Source: Acidobacteriaceae bacterium (GTDB lineage Bacteria; Acidobacteriota; Terriglobia; Terriglobales; Acidobacteriaceae). From it: a stretch of 54,306 bases of DNA. Every line of letters starts with the position of its first letter. The stretch's first letter is position 1. The stretch covers positions 1 to 54,306 of the forward strand of contig PLCO01000062.1 in the NCBI GenBank assembly GCA_003134815.1. The letters are read 5' to 3'. The notes beneath the pieces are model-generated. The model was not told where the DNA came from, searched no databases, and saw only the letters and a list, made by a program, of their open reading frames with translations. Shown piece by piece: positions 43,597-52,904 of the stretch. A program made the translations under genes and the position numbers.

Positions 43597-44706
43597 ATGG
43601 CGATGAAACTGGGTCTCGGTCTCTACCGGCACATGCTCAACGACGAATATTATGCATTCGCCGTGCAGGCCGGCTGTACTCACGTCATCGTCCATCTCGT
43701 CGACTACTTCCGCCAGGGCCAGGCCAATCCATCCAACAATCAACCCACCGGCGGTAAAGACCACCCATGGGGCCTGGCCGGCGATCCCAACCGCCTTTGG
43801 ACCGCTGCCGAGCTCATCGCGCTTCGCAAGCAAATTGAGGCTGCTGGCCTCAAGCTCGAGGGCATCGAGAACTTCGACCCCGCTCACTGGTACGACATCC
43901 TCCTCGACGGTCCCATGCGCGCCCAGCACATGCAGAATGTCTTCGCCACTCTGCGCGCCGTAGGCGAAGCCGGCATTCCCACTTTCGGCTACAACTTCTC
44001 CATAGCTGGCGTTGCAGGCCGAACCAGCGGACCCTTCGCGCGCGGCGGCGCGGAGTCGGTCGGCATGGACGGCCCCGTTGACACTCCCATCCCCAACGGC
44101 GTCGTCTGGAACATGATCGTCGACCCCAACGCGTCGCCGGGCACGCTGCCCGCTATCACTCACGACGAGCTTTGGCGCCGCCTGCAGCGGTTCCTTGAAG
44201 AAGCTCTCCCCGTCGCCGAAAAAGCCGGCGTGCGCCTCGCCGCGCATCCTGACGATCCGCCCACTCCCACCATGCGCCGCCAGCCGCGCCTCGTTTATCA
44301 GCAGGCCATGTACCAGCGCCTCATTGACATCTCTCCCAGCCCGTCGAACATGCTCGAGTTCTGCCTCGGCACTCTCGCCGAAATGACTGAAGGCGACATC
44401 TACCAGACCGTCGATCGCTACAGCAGCCAGCATCGCATCGCCTACGTCCATTTCCGCAATATTGCCGGCAAGGCCCCGCACTATCACGAGACCTTCATCG
44501 ACGATGGCGAAGTGGACATGCTCCGCATCCTCTATCTTCTCTCGAAGAACGGCTTCGACGGAGTCGTCATTCCCGACCACGCCCCGCAGATGACCTGCTC
44601 CGCGCCTTGGCACGCGGGCATGGCGCACACGCTTGGCTTTCTACGCGCCGGCCTCATGGCCATCCAGCGCGGCTTCAAGCCGCAGCCCCTTCCTCGCGGC
44701 ACCTAA
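43597..44706 (+). CDS. uxuA: Mannonate dehydratase
   Basis: This 369-residue TIM-barrel enzyme dehydrates D-mannonate to 2-keto-3-deoxygluconate in hexuronate breakdown. It shows the family segments EGIENFDPAHWYDI, YNFSIAGVAGRT, the metal-binding region RLAAHPDDPP, FCLGTLAEM, VHFRNI and HETFIDDGEVDM, and VVIPDHAPQM near the end. It is somewhat shorter than the enzyme of enterobacteria. It is a single gene here, with no adjacent uxuB or uxaC. The GH79 enzyme and KduD-like dehydrogenase elsewhere in the window belong to the same substrate class. Confidence 0.88.
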   Translation: MAMKLGLGLYRHMLNDEYYAFAVQAGCTHVIVHLVDYFRQGQANPSNNQPTGGKDHPWGLAGDPNRLWTAAELIALRKQIEAAGLKLEGIENFDPAHWYDILLDGPMRAQHMQNVFATLRAVGEAGIPTFGYNFSIAGVAGRTSGPFARGGAESVGMDGPVDTPIPNGVVWNMIVDPNASPGTLPAITHDELWRRLQRFLEEALPVAEKAGVRLAAHPDDPPTPTMRRQPRLVYQQAMYQRLIDISPSPSNMLEFCLGTLAEMTEGDIYQTVDRYSSQHRIAYVHFRNIAGKAPHYHETFIDDGEVDMLRILYLLSKNGFDGVVIPDHAPQMTCSAPWHAGMAHTLGFLRAGLMAIQRGFKPQPLPRGT

Positions 44707-44778
44707 CCGTGCGCGGTGAATATTCACTTTGAATCTGTTTTGAAGATGCGGCTATTACCGGCTGCGGGAAGAATGCTC

Positions 44779-45855
44779 CTACGGCGCGATCAGGTGAACA
44801 GAGGCAGTGGGGCAATGAGCGTTGAGCTTTTGCTGCAACATCGGCAGGTCGACTATGTGGCCATCGGGAATCGGAATCCGCTGGGTGATTTGCGTTGACG
44901 AGGTTCCGTTGAACGATTCAAAAACCAACATGAGTCGAGCCGGTTGATCCGTCGCTGCCGTGGCCTTCGACAGGTATCTGCCGGAAAGAATCCATGGCAT
45001 ATATGCGCCGTTGCAGAATAACCCTTCGTCGCCGAACCATGATTCCGGTGACGCCGCGAGCAGACGCCGGTAGCGGCGGTCAAAGTTGGTGCGCTTGAAC
45101 CAGTACGCCACCGCCACGAGCAGGATAATAAAACCCGTCAAACCGCTCACGATCGTCACATTCTCTTGCAAGCTTGCGCCGGTAAACAGCGAGCCCAACG
45201 CGAAAAGTCCCACGCACAACAAAACAAACATTGAAACGCCCTTCCAATTCCACGGTCCCTCCTGGGCTATTTCCCACGCGCGTTGATTCACTGCCCATTG
45301 CGTCCATTTCTCTGGTGGATATTGCCAGTGAGCCCATGGATTAGCGATCACCGCCGACATGCCGCGGTCGTTTCGTCGCGCCATCATGTAGCCGATTGAA
45401 AGCATGGGGCCACACAGAAGCAGAACAAATCCCGCAAGTCCCTCCGGCAGCCATTTCCAGTTGGACGGAAGCACGAGGGACGCGGCGGCATTGATCAGCA
45501 GGAAAGCCACGAGACGCCAAATCCACTGGTAGACCTTGTGTCGATTGAAGCTGACCAACCTGGCCAACGGAGGCAGCGCGGCAACGTGTGAGTCGGTGAT
45601 GCGGACGATAAAGATACTCGCTCCGCTCGCCAGCGCGATCACCGCAATCAAGCTCGCCACTACCTCTGCCACCGGTGACCGGCTCAAGGAGCTATTCACA
45701 ATCACATATGTGGTGCCCGCAACAACCGCGACAATCAGCAGAAACCCGCCCACCAGTTTCAATGTGGTCTTGACAGAATAGAGCGGGCTCTTCCGCCAGC
45801 CGGCGTAAGCGCCGGCGATTGTGAGAAAGCAGAAAATCAGAAGAGCAATTTGCAT
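44779..45855 (-). CDS. Polytopic membrane protein of unknown function
   Basis: This 358-residue protein has about seven hydrophobic segments, starting with a signal-anchor (ALLIFCFLTIAGAYAGW), and charged linkers (SFNRHKVYQWIWR, WKRTNFDRRYRRLLAAS type). The last 80 residues form a soluble domain (LMLVFESFNGTSSTQITQRIPI). I recognise no family. It converges with uxuA. Confidence 0.75.
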   Translation of the reverse strand: MQIALLIFCFLTIAGAYAGWRKSPLYSVKTTLKLVGGFLLIVAVVAGTTYVIVNSSLSRSPVAEVVASLIAVIALASGASIFIVRITDSHVAALPPLARLVSFNRHKVYQWIWRLVAFLLINAAASLVLPSNWKWLPEGLAGFVLLLCGPMLSIGYMMARRNDRGMSAVIANPWAHWQYPPEKWTQWAVNQRAWEIAQEGPWNWKGVSMFVLLCVGLFALGSLFTGASLQENVTIVSGLTGFIILLVAVAYWFKRTNFDRRYRRLLAASPESWFGDEGLFCNGAYMPWILSGRYLSKATAATDQPARLMLVFESFNGTSSTQITQRIPIPDGHIVDLPMLQQKLNAHCPTASVHLIAP

Positions 45856-46006
45856 GGTTGCCTTACGTTGATGTCCAGATTCGGTTGCATCTCTTTCTCA
45901 GAGGGCGGCGCGATCTGAATTGCCGACGCATTGGCCTCGAGCGATCTTCTCAAGTAGGATCGCCGCTAAGGGTTCGTTGAAGTATAGTGCAGCGAGGAGG
46001 ACTTTT

Positions 46007-46180
46007 ATGCCCGACACATTCCTGCCCGGCGACATTGTTCAATTGAATTCCGGCGGCCCAAAGATGAGCGTTCGCGGCCCCGGCGATGACAACCCTCAAT
46101 TCATCGCATGCCTGTTTTTCGATGGCTCGAAGATGGTCGTTGCTGAAATTCCGCCTCAGGCCCTGGTGAAAGCTCAATAG
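46007..46180 (+). CDS. YodC-like DUF2158 small protein
   Basis: This 57-residue protein starts at ATG 46007 behind AGGAGG. It carries the DUF2158 pattern: GDIVQLNSGGPKMSV, then a cysteine in IACLFFDGSK and a final strand VAEIPPQAL. It is predicted to be a small SH3-like barrel. Its function is unknown in this family. It has its own strong ribosome binding site and stands alone. Confidence 0.85.
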   Translation: MPDTFLPGDIVQLNSGGPKMSVRGPGDDNPQFIACLFFDGSKMVVAEIPPQALVKAQ

Positions 46181-46276
46181 AAACCCGGCGATTAACTGCT
46201 CGCGATTACAGATCAACGCCACTCAAAAGTGTCCCGCACTTCGCTCGCACATAATAGACAGAGGTAGAATTACGGC

Positions 46277-47068
46277 TTGGCGAAAGCCGGAGGGAGATTC
46301 GTTCACCTGATACTCGGCTCATTCAGCCTCAAAGGAAAATCCGCTCTGGTCACCGGCTCATCGCGGGGATTAGGCGCAGCCATTGCTGTCGCCATGGCCG
46401 AGGCAGGCGCGAACGTCGCTGTCCACGGCTCCAACTCGGCTCCAACGGCGACGCAGCAAAGAGTCTTGGCCCTCGGCGTCCGCTCCATCGCTCTCGCTGG
46501 CGACGTCGGCGATGCAGCAGTCTGCGCCCGCCTCGTCGAAGATACCATCCAGCAACTAGGCGCCATCGATATATTGGTCAACAACGCCGGCATCATTCGC
46601 CGCTCGCCCGCCGCTGATCACTCCGAAGAAGACTGGAAGGCAGTCATCGACGTCGATCTCACCAGCGTCTTTCGGCTCACGCAGCACGCCGGCCGCCACA
46701 TGCTCGCGCGCGGCTCGGGCAAAATCATCAATATCGCCTCGCTGCTCACCTTTCAGGGTGGAATTCTGGTGCCCTCCTATGTCGCCGCTAAGGGCGCCGT
46801 AGGCCAGCTCACAAAGGCCTTTGCGAACGAATGGGCTTCGAAGGGCGTCAACGTCAATGCCATCGCGCCCGGATACATGGATACCGACAACACCGAGGCG
46901 CTACGCAACAATCCGGAGCGCGCCCGGCAAATTCTTGAGCGCATCCCCGCCGGCCGCTGGGGCAAGCCTGAAGACCTCGCCGGCGCTGCCGTCTTTCTTG
47001 CCTCCGCGGCCAGCAACTACGTCCACGGCCACATTCTCGTAGTGGACGGCGGCTGGCTCAACCGGTGA
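46277..47068 (+). CDS. kduD: Short-chain dehydrogenase, KduD-like (2-deoxy-D-gluconate 3-dehydrogenase family)
   Basis: This cytoplasmic SDR of about 255-263 residues has the cofactor loop TGSSRGLG, NNAG, catalytic serine in NIASLLTFQGG, the Y-x3-K pair in YVAAKGA and APGYMDTDN. These features are characteristic of KduD, which interconverts keto-deoxy sugar acids in uronate breakdown. The start is unusual. The frame opens with TTG 46277 without a ribosome binding site, while a strong one (GGAGGGAG, 46289-46296) sits before CTG 46307, where family members usually begin. The real start may therefore be CTG. Confidence 0.82.
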   Translation: MAKAGGRFVHLILGSFSLKGKSALVTGSSRGLGAAIAVAMAEAGANVAVHGSNSAPTATQQRVLALGVRSIALAGDVGDAAVCARLVEDTIQQLGAIDILVNNAGIIRRSPAADHSEEDWKAVIDVDLTSVFRLTQHAGRHMLARGSGKIINIASLLTFQGGILVPSYVAAKGAVGQLTKAFANEWASKGVNVNAIAPGYMDTDNTEALRNNPERARQILERIPAGRWGKPEDLAGAAVFLASAASNYVHGHILVVDGGWLNR

Positions 47069-47137
47069 TCCTATCCATTACCGCTGCTCCCTTCGTTGCC
47101 TGGTTCATCCGGCCTTCGGGCCTTTGAGGTTTTAGCC

Positions 47138-47956
47138 ATGACCCCCGCCATGCGTTTGTTAGCAACCTTCGCTCTCGCCTGCGCTTGCTCTGCAACTTCC
47201 ATCGCGCAACCGCCCCCGCCAAATCAGGGCATTACCGGCATCGCACACATCGCCTTCCGCGTCAGCGACCTCGATCGCGAAATCGCTTTCCTCGGCAAGC
47301 TCGGCTACCAGGAATCCTTCGCGATGACCAACGCCGGCAAAACTACCGAGGTCTTCATCAAGATCAACGACCGCGAGTTCATTGAGCTTTATCCGCAAAC
47401 CGATCGCTCGCAGCCCCTCGGCTGGATGCACGTCTGCTTCGAGGCCGGCGATCTCAACATGCTCCAGCACTATTACGTCACCGAAGGCCTCAATCCCTCG
47501 CCCGTTCGCAAGGCCGCCGCTGGAAATCTCATCGCCTACTTCAACGATCCCGAAGGCCGCGTCACCGAGTTCACGCAGTACATGCCTGGCTCGCGCCACA
47601 CCCTGGACGTCGGGCAGCACCTTGGACCCGCCCGCGTATCCACTGAGTTGATGGGAATCGATCTGCCGGTTAGAGAGGGCGCAGCGATGAAGGAGTTCTA
47701 TACCGACCTGGGCTTCGAGGCCGAGGATACGAACGGAAACGTGCGGCTCACGGCTCCCGGCGCGCCCGATCTGCACATGGAGTTCCGCGCGGCAGAGCCG
47801 GGTTCACAACCGGAGTTCCTCTTTCCGGTGCCCGATGCAAAGAAGGCTTACGAAGTATTGGAGTACGCCGGTGTGAACGCGCGGCGCAACGGCGGCATAG
47901 TCTTCGCCCCTGATCCCGACGGGAATCTTTTCGTTTTTCTCTCAACCGGTCGTTGA
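47138..47956 (+). CDS. Exported VOC (glyoxalase-fold) protein
   Basis: This 272-residue protein has a signal peptide (FALACACSATSIAQ) and two VOC modules: about 32-140 starting ITGIAHIAFRVSDLDRE, and about 160-270 starting with ELMGIDLPVREGAAMKEFY. Metal ligand positions are visible in the first (H of IAHIAF, E of EFIELYP) but less clear in the second. Export is unusual for the fold. ATG 47138 follows GAGG; the frame extends to 47096 without a ribosome binding site. It follows kduD by 69 bp and may be co-transcribed. Confidence 0.8.
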   Translation: MTPAMRLLATFALACACSATSIAQPPPPNQGITGIAHIAFRVSDLDREIAFLGKLGYQESFAMTNAGKTTEVFIKINDREFIELYPQTDRSQPLGWMHVCFEAGDLNMLQHYYVTEGLNPSPVRKAAAGNLIAYFNDPEGRVTEFTQYMPGSRHTLDVGQHLGPARVSTELMGIDLPVREGAAMKEFYTDLGFEAEDTNGNVRLTAPGAPDLHMEFRAAEPGSQPEFLFPVPDAKKAYEVLEYAGVNARRNGGIVFAPDPDGNLFVFLSTGR

Positions 47957-48015
47957 CGAGCGGCCACCGAGCGGCTTTCCGGGGAGCGTGAGAACCAAAA
48001 GCAGTGAGCCCACGA

Positions 48016-49263
48016 TCAGTGGATCGTCTTTGATTTACGCCGCATGTAATCCATCATCACGTACTGCCCCAGCGTTGCCGGCGTGGTGAAGTAGGCCTTG
48101 CCCCGGCACATCTCCGACACTTTGTGCACAAACTGCACCAGCCCGTAATCCTGCGCCAGCATGAACGTATTGATCATCACGTTCGATCGCTTGCAGCGCG
48201 CCACTTCTTCGAGCGTCTCGCTCACTACAAGAGGATCCAGCCCATAGGCGTTCTTGTAAATCCGCCCGTCGGGCAGCGTCAGGGCCGAGGGCTTCCCATC
48301 CGTGATCATCACAATCTGCTTCATGTCCTTGCGCTGCCGGGCCAGCACGCGCTGCGCCACGCGCAGTCCTTCGCGTGTGTTCGTATGCCACGGTCCCACC
48401 TTCACCCGCGCCAAATGCGATACGGGCAACTCCTCAGCCGAATCGTGAAACAGCACCAGCGAGAGTGAATCCCCCGGGTACTGCGTGCGGATCAGATGCG
48501 AGAGCGCCATGGCCACGCGCTTGGCCGGCGTAAATCGGTCCTCGCCGTACAAAATCATCGAGTGCGAGCAATCCAGCATCACCACCGTGGCGCACGAGCT
48601 TTGGTAGTCGCACTGGTGCACCTGCAAGTCTTCGTACTCCAGATTCAGCGGCAGCTCCAGCCCCTCGCGCGCAATTGCCGAGCTCAGCGTCGCCGTGGTG
48701 TCCAGGTTCAATGTGTCGCCGAACTCGTACCGCCGCGAACCGCCGCTCGTCTCGATACCCGTTGCCCAGTGCCGCGTGTCGTGCCGCCCATAGCTGGACT
48801 TGCCCAGCGACCCCATCAGATCGCGTAGCGTCTTGAAGCCAAGAAAGTCCAGACTCTTGTCGGTCACTTCGAAGCGCGCGTTTTCGCGATCGTGCCCCTC
48901 CGCGTTTCCCACCCGCCCGTTGACCTCGTCAATGCGCGTCTGCCCGTCCTGCGGCATCGCGGAGATGTAATTCTCCCGCTCCATCCTCTCCATCAGCTTG
49001 TCGATCAGTTCATCCAGCGTGCCCTCGGCCATCATCCGGTCGAGCAGCTCGCGCGTTTCGCCGTCAAAGAAATCACCGGTCTGGAGCACTCGCCGCAGCG
49101 CTTCGCGCAAATCGTCCATGGTGTGGTCGAGGTCCTGAAAGCCCGTGAACGGATCGTAGAAACCTGAGTCGAGCAAATAGTCAGACAGCGCCTGCAGCAG
49201 GCTCTCGAGATCGATCTCCGAGGCCAAATCGCCGGTGTACTTTGTGTAATGAACCCGCTTCAT
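48016..49263 (-). CDS. VWA-domain protein, partner of a MoxR-type ATPase
   Basis: This 415-residue protein has a C-terminal von Willebrand factor A domain with an intact MIDAS motif DCSHS (DxSxS) near 230, a threonine in the second loop and MITDGKPS near 320. The N-terminal half is charged and helical ([17 protein letters not shown]). It lies 72 bp downstream of a MoxR-type AAA+ ATPase gene on the same strand, the usual pairing of chelatase- or chaperone-like systems that insert metals or remodel complexes. The target is unknown. Confidence 0.88.
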   Translation of the reverse strand: MKRVHYTKYTGDLASEIDLESLLQALSDYLLDSGFYDPFTGFQDLDHTMDDLREALRRVLQTGDFFDGETRELLDRMMAEGTLDELIDKLMERMERENYISAMPQDGQTRIDEVNGRVGNAEGHDRENARFEVTDKSLDFLGFKTLRDLMGSLGKSSYGRHDTRHWATGIETSGGSRRYEFGDTLNLDTTATLSSAIAREGLELPLNLEYEDLQVHQCDYQSSCATVVMLDCSHSMILYGEDRFTPAKRVAMALSHLIRTQYPGDSLSLVLFHDSAEELPVSHLARVKVGPWHTNTREGLRVAQRVLARQRKDMKQIVMITDGKPSALTLPDGRIYKNAYGLDPLVVSETLEEVARCKRSNVMINTFMLAQDYGLVQFVHKVSEMCRGKAYFTTPATLGQYVMMDYMRRKSKTIH

Positions 49264-49335
49264 TCCGATCCCTGCTTTTTTGCTTTGACTTTCTCGCTCC
49301 TCAGTCCCTACGTCCCTGGTCCCTATGTCCCTTTT

Positions 49336-50874
49336 TTAGTTGAGCCCTCCGCCCCTCCGCGATCTCCTTCCGCGCTGCCAGTCTTCGTACTCCATCTCCA
49401 ACTCCTTGCGATCCGAGGTCGCCTCTTCTCGTTCGCGTGGACGCACACTCTTCTCGGCGGCAAATCCATGCTGCTCGTTGCGGCTCAGCTTGCGATGCGC
49501 CACCAGGCCTTCCAGCAGGAACTCCGCCGCGGCCACCACTTTCGCTGCGGCGTCGCCGGACTTCACGCCCAGCGGCGTCAGCTTTTCGAGCAGTCCCTGA
49601 ATCCCTTTCAGCACCTTCAGCGCGGTAGCCGCAGGCTGATCCTCGTCCAGCTTCACCGTTCCGCCCAAATTGAACCATTGCTCGATCTGCTGCATGTCCT
49701 CGCCGTCAAAGTAACGGTCGTAGATTTTGCCTACCGCCGAACGGATCAGCTCCCGCACCACCGTATCCGCACCGCGCATCTCGCCTTCATACTCCAGCTC
49801 CAGCTTGCCTGTGATCCCCGGCATTGCCGCGTAGATGTCGCTTACCCGCGGCAGCACCGTCGCGTCGCCGGTCACAAGCGCGCGCCGCTCCGCGTTTGAC
49901 ACAACAAGCTCCAGCGTCGAAATCGGCAGCCGCTGGCTCACGCCGCTTCGCTTGTCCACCTTCTTATCCTCGCGCGCGCTGAATGCCACCTGCTCCACCA
50001 CTTCGCGCAGGTACTGCGGAATCTCAATCGTCCCATCTCCGCGCACCGCCCACGCCTCCTGCGTCGTGATTGCGATGCCCTCTTCCAGCGTCTCCGGGTA
50101 GTGCGTCCGGATTTCAGATCCGATGCGGTCCTTCAGCGGCGTAATGATCTTGCCTCGCGCCGTGTAGTCCTCTGGATTTGCGCTGAACACCAGCGCCACG
50201 TCAAGCGCCAGGCGCACTGGGTAGCCCTTAATCTGTACGTCGCCCTCCTGCATGATGTTGAACAGCGCCACCTGAATCTTTCCCGCCAGATCGGGCAGTT
50301 CGTTGACGGCGAACAACCCGCGATTCGCTCGCGGCAGCAATCCGTAGTGCATGGTCAGCTCGTTCGATAGGTCTTCGCCCCCGCGCGCTGCCTTGATGGG
50401 ATCGAGGTCGCCGATCAAATCCGCTACCGTTACGTCCGGTGTCGCCAGCTTCTCCACATAGCGCTCGTCGCGCCCCAGCCACGCAATCGGCGTCGCGTCT
50501 CCGCGCTCCGCGATCAGGTCGCGGCACCGCCGGCACAGCGGCAGGTAGGGATTGTCGCGGATTTCGCATCCCGCCATGAACGGCATTTTCTCGTCCAGCA
50601 GCGCTGTCAGCGCGCGCAGAATCCGGCTCTTCGCCTGCCCGCGCAGCCCCAGCAAAATAAAGTTCTGCTTCGACAGCACCGCATTCACAATCTGCGGAAT
50701 CACCGTGTCCTCGTAGCCCACGATGCCGGGAAATACTGTCTCCCGCGCCTTTAACCTCGCCATCAAGTTCCCGCGCATTTCGTCTTTCACGCTTCGCGTC
50801 TTCAGTCGCGCCTCTGAGAAGTTTTTGCTGGCGCGCAGTTCGCCCAGCGTCTGGGGAAGAGTAGGTGCAGGCAT
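49336..50874 (-). CDS. MoxR/magnesium-chelatase-type AAA+ ATPase
   Basis: This AAA+ protein of 512 residues has Walker A GLRGQAKSR near 75, a Cys-rich insert (CRRCRDL) near 115, Walker B-like GLFAVNELPDL, sensor 1 ANPEDYTARG and arginine-finger region PLKDRIGSE. The architecture is that of the chelatase-like group that works with a VWA partner, encoded next at 48016. I chose ATG 50874 because GGAGG precedes it; the frame extends to 50982 without support. The Walker B acidic pair reads NE where DE is usual, which could alter hydrolysis. Confidence 0.87.
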   Translation of the reverse strand: MPAPTLPQTLGELRASKNFSEARLKTRSVKDEMRGNLMARLKARETVFPGIVGYEDTVIPQIVNAVLSKQNFILLGLRGQAKSRILRALTALLDEKMPFMAGCEIRDNPYLPLCRRCRDLIAERGDATPIAWLGRDERYVEKLATPDVTVADLIGDLDPIKAARGGEDLSNELTMHYGLLPRANRGLFAVNELPDLAGKIQVALFNIMQEGDVQIKGYPVRLALDVALVFSANPEDYTARGKIITPLKDRIGSEIRTHYPETLEEGIAITTQEAWAVRGDGTIEIPQYLREVVEQVAFSAREDKKVDKRSGVSQRLPISTLELVVSNAERRALVTGDATVLPRVSDIYAAMPGITGKLELEYEGEMRGADTVVRELIRSAVGKIYDRYFDGEDMQQIEQWFNLGGTVKLDEDQPAATALKVLKGIQGLLEKLTPLGVKSGDAAAKVVAAAEFLLEGLVAHRKLSRNEQHGFAAEKSVRPREREEATSDRKELEMEYEDWQRGRRSRRGGGLN

Positions 50875-51185
50875 TCGTGACCTCCGGTCCGGTTCTGTGC
50901 GGGAAATACCGGTTGTATTGAATAGGACGTTCGATGCGAGGAATTGCCACGGCAATCCCGCGATTGTTTTCGCTGTCGGCAAGGCCTGGGCCGCTCATTT
51001 GGCCGGCTCTGATAAGGAAATCGTCCAGTAATGAAATCTAAGTACAAAGGCGGTTCGGTATCAGCTTGAAAAAGGGCAATGCTTCTTGAGCGTTCAATCA
51101 ATTAGACGACGAAGGGCGACCTGCAGGCAGTATGCACTCGTTTTCTCGATTCGCAAAGTTCCGCCCTGCACCAGTGTGACTTGCA
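50875..51185. other. Intergenic region upstream of the ATPase operon
   Basis: About 310 bp without a supported gene. It must hold the promoter of the leftward ATPase-VWA operon. I see no clear repeat or terminator. Confidence 0.4.
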
Positions 51186-51542
51186 TCACTTCGACACGTT
51201 TACGCGAGCGGAGTTCGTATGCGCCCCGCTCAACTTTGTCAGCAGAATGAAGACGCCTCCCGCATTCACCCATTGGGTCGGATTCCGCCTGAGATTCCAG
51301 CAGGGGTCTTTCCCTTCATGCGGAAACAGCGCGACGGCGCAGGGCACGTTTGACGTCGCCAAGTAATCATATTCCGTCTTTCCACCCTTAAGCGGGACCT
51401 CCATATACTGGCTCACGGCAACCGTCGACTGAGGCGAGCCGCGCAGCTTGAACATCGCCCAATCCAGCACGAACGCCGCCAGCGAAACGGCCGCGAACAG
51501 CACAGCCAAGGCAAAAATCCACCGGCCTATCGCACGCATCAT
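51186..51542 (-). CDS. Small membrane-anchored protein of unknown function
   Basis: This protein of about 118 residues has one N-terminal hydrophobic segment (WIFALAVLFAAVSLAAFVLD) and a periplasmic C-terminal part (VPLKGGKTEYDYLATSNV) with two cysteines. Paired ATGs at 51542 and 51539 follow GGAAAG; the frame extends to 51584. It is not recognised and stands alone. Confidence 0.55.
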   Translation of the reverse strand: MMRAIGRWIFALAVLFAAVSLAAFVLDWAMFKLRGSPQSTVAVSQYMEVPLKGGKTEYDYLATSNVPCAVALFPHEGKDPCWNLRRNPTQWVNAGGVFILLTKLSGAHTNSARVNVSK

Positions 51543-51699
51543 CTTTCCACTCGCTCCAGCCAGGCAGATTCGCTTTGCGGGCAACGCCCGTCACTTTGAA
51601 CCGCAGTACCTCGTTCAATATATACGTGAGTGCCGCTCAAAACCCCTCCACGCATCCCTGTTAAAATTCCTTGTCGCCGCTTCGCCTTCGGGAGGCACA

Positions 51700-51888
51700 T
51701 TGTCTCATCCGGCCCTTTTCTTTCATTCTCATCGCAACTTCGCAGCGCAATCCACTCTTTCCTTCGCGGCCCTCATCCTCTTCTCACTCGCGCTCCCAGC
51801 ACAAAACAATACCCCCGTCGCCGCACAAAGCGTCGCGGCCTCCGTGCAACCCGACCCTCTCGTCGTCCGCATGAAACAGGGCAATTAA
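51700..51888 (+). CDS. Possible 62-residue secreted peptide
   Basis: TTG 51700 follows GGGAGG and opens a 62-codon frame with a hydrophobic core (LSFAALILFSLALPAQ) like a signal peptide, then a short polar tail ending MKQGN. It could be the 5' remnant of a truncated exported protein or a small envelope peptide. I am not sure it is a gene. Confidence 0.35.
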   Translation: MSHPALFFHSHRNFAAQSTLSFAALILFSLALPAQNNTPVAAQSVAASVQPDPLVVRMKQGN

Positions 51889-51942
51889 CGTTGGCAGCCA
51901 GGAGCGCGGAAAGTTTCCCGCTCACAAGAAAGGAAGATCATC

Positions 51943-52827
51943 GTGAAATCGAACACCATTATTATCGGTCTTGTACTATGTGTCACTCCTGTGCTCTTGG
52001 CTGCGCAAGCCGCATCCACTCCGCAGAATCCATTCCACCGCCAATACCATGACGGAGAAACTCTGGTCTACAACATGACCGGACAAAACGAGTCCTGGCA
52101 CTACACCATTCAGGCGCAGGGAATCGTCAAGAAAGACGCGAGCGGCGCCTACTTTGAGGAATATCGCTGGGCCAATCTCGTCTCAGACGGCCAGCCCACT
52201 GCGCTTTCGCCGGGAAGCGATTCATTTCGCCAGCGCCTTTCGCTCGACCCCGATCAAGCCATGACCCCGCCCGATATCAGCAAGGCCGATTCCAAACTCG
52301 TCGGGCCGGCTCTGGACTTCATGACCTTCTACGCCGATCTCTGGCTGGCCATCAAAACCGGCCAACTGACCCATGCTGGAGATCATTTCTATGTCAAGGT
52401 TGGCACTCCCAGCTCCTGGGCCAACGGCTCTCAGGTCATTCTCGGCCAATCATCGATCGACTTCGATCTCACCTTGAAGAGCATCAACTCATCGGACAAT
52501 ACGGCAGTGCTCGTCGTCCGCCACGTTCCGCCCGAGAAGTCCCAACTCACGCTCCCAGCCACATGGATGCAAGCGCCAGTAGCCGATACCCCAAATAACT
52601 GGGTACAGGTCATCAAGCTCCCCGGCAAATTCTTCGCCTCGGTGGGGCAGGAGACTTTCACAGTGGAGCTGACTATCAGCCTTGCCGACGGGAAAATCCT
52701 CTCGGCGACGATGGATAACCCCGTGAAGACGATCGCCCGGATGTGCACTGACGAAGCATTAACGCAATGCGACTCGCCCCAACCGCACGAAATCTTGAGA
52801 AAGATTCAGATTGTGCTGGGGCAATAG
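51943..52827 (+). CDS. Secreted protein of unknown function
   Basis: This 294-residue protein starts at GTG 51943 behind GGAAG. It has a signal peptide (IIGLVLCVTPVLLAAQA) and a beta-rich body (GETLVYNMTGQNESWHY, DHFYVKVGTPSSW). The pattern suggests a periplasmic beta-sandwich; two cysteines near the end (CTDEALTQC) could form a disulfide. I recognise no named family. It precedes the TonB-C protein by 77 bp on the same strand. Confidence 0.8.
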   Translation: MKSNTIIIGLVLCVTPVLLAAQAASTPQNPFHRQYHDGETLVYNMTGQNESWHYTIQAQGIVKKDASGAYFEEYRWANLVSDGQPTALSPGSDSFRQRLSLDPDQAMTPPDISKADSKLVGPALDFMTFYADLWLAIKTGQLTHAGDHFYVKVGTPSSWANGSQVILGQSSIDFDLTLKSINSSDNTAVLVVRHVPPEKSQLTLPATWMQAPVADTPNNWVQVIKLPGKFFASVGQETFTVELTISLADGKILSATMDNPVKTIARMCTDEALTQCDSPQPHEILRKIQIVLGQ

Positions 52828-52904
52828 TGGGTCGCGCTCGCTGACCGGCGTGTGCAAACAAAAGCGGCGCCAGTCACACTCCGTCGTGCTAACCTGTCCG
52901 CATC

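Noticed and set aside
43480..44628. 382-codon frame antisense to uxuA
   Set aside because: Mannonate dehydratase motifs are unambiguous on the plus strand.
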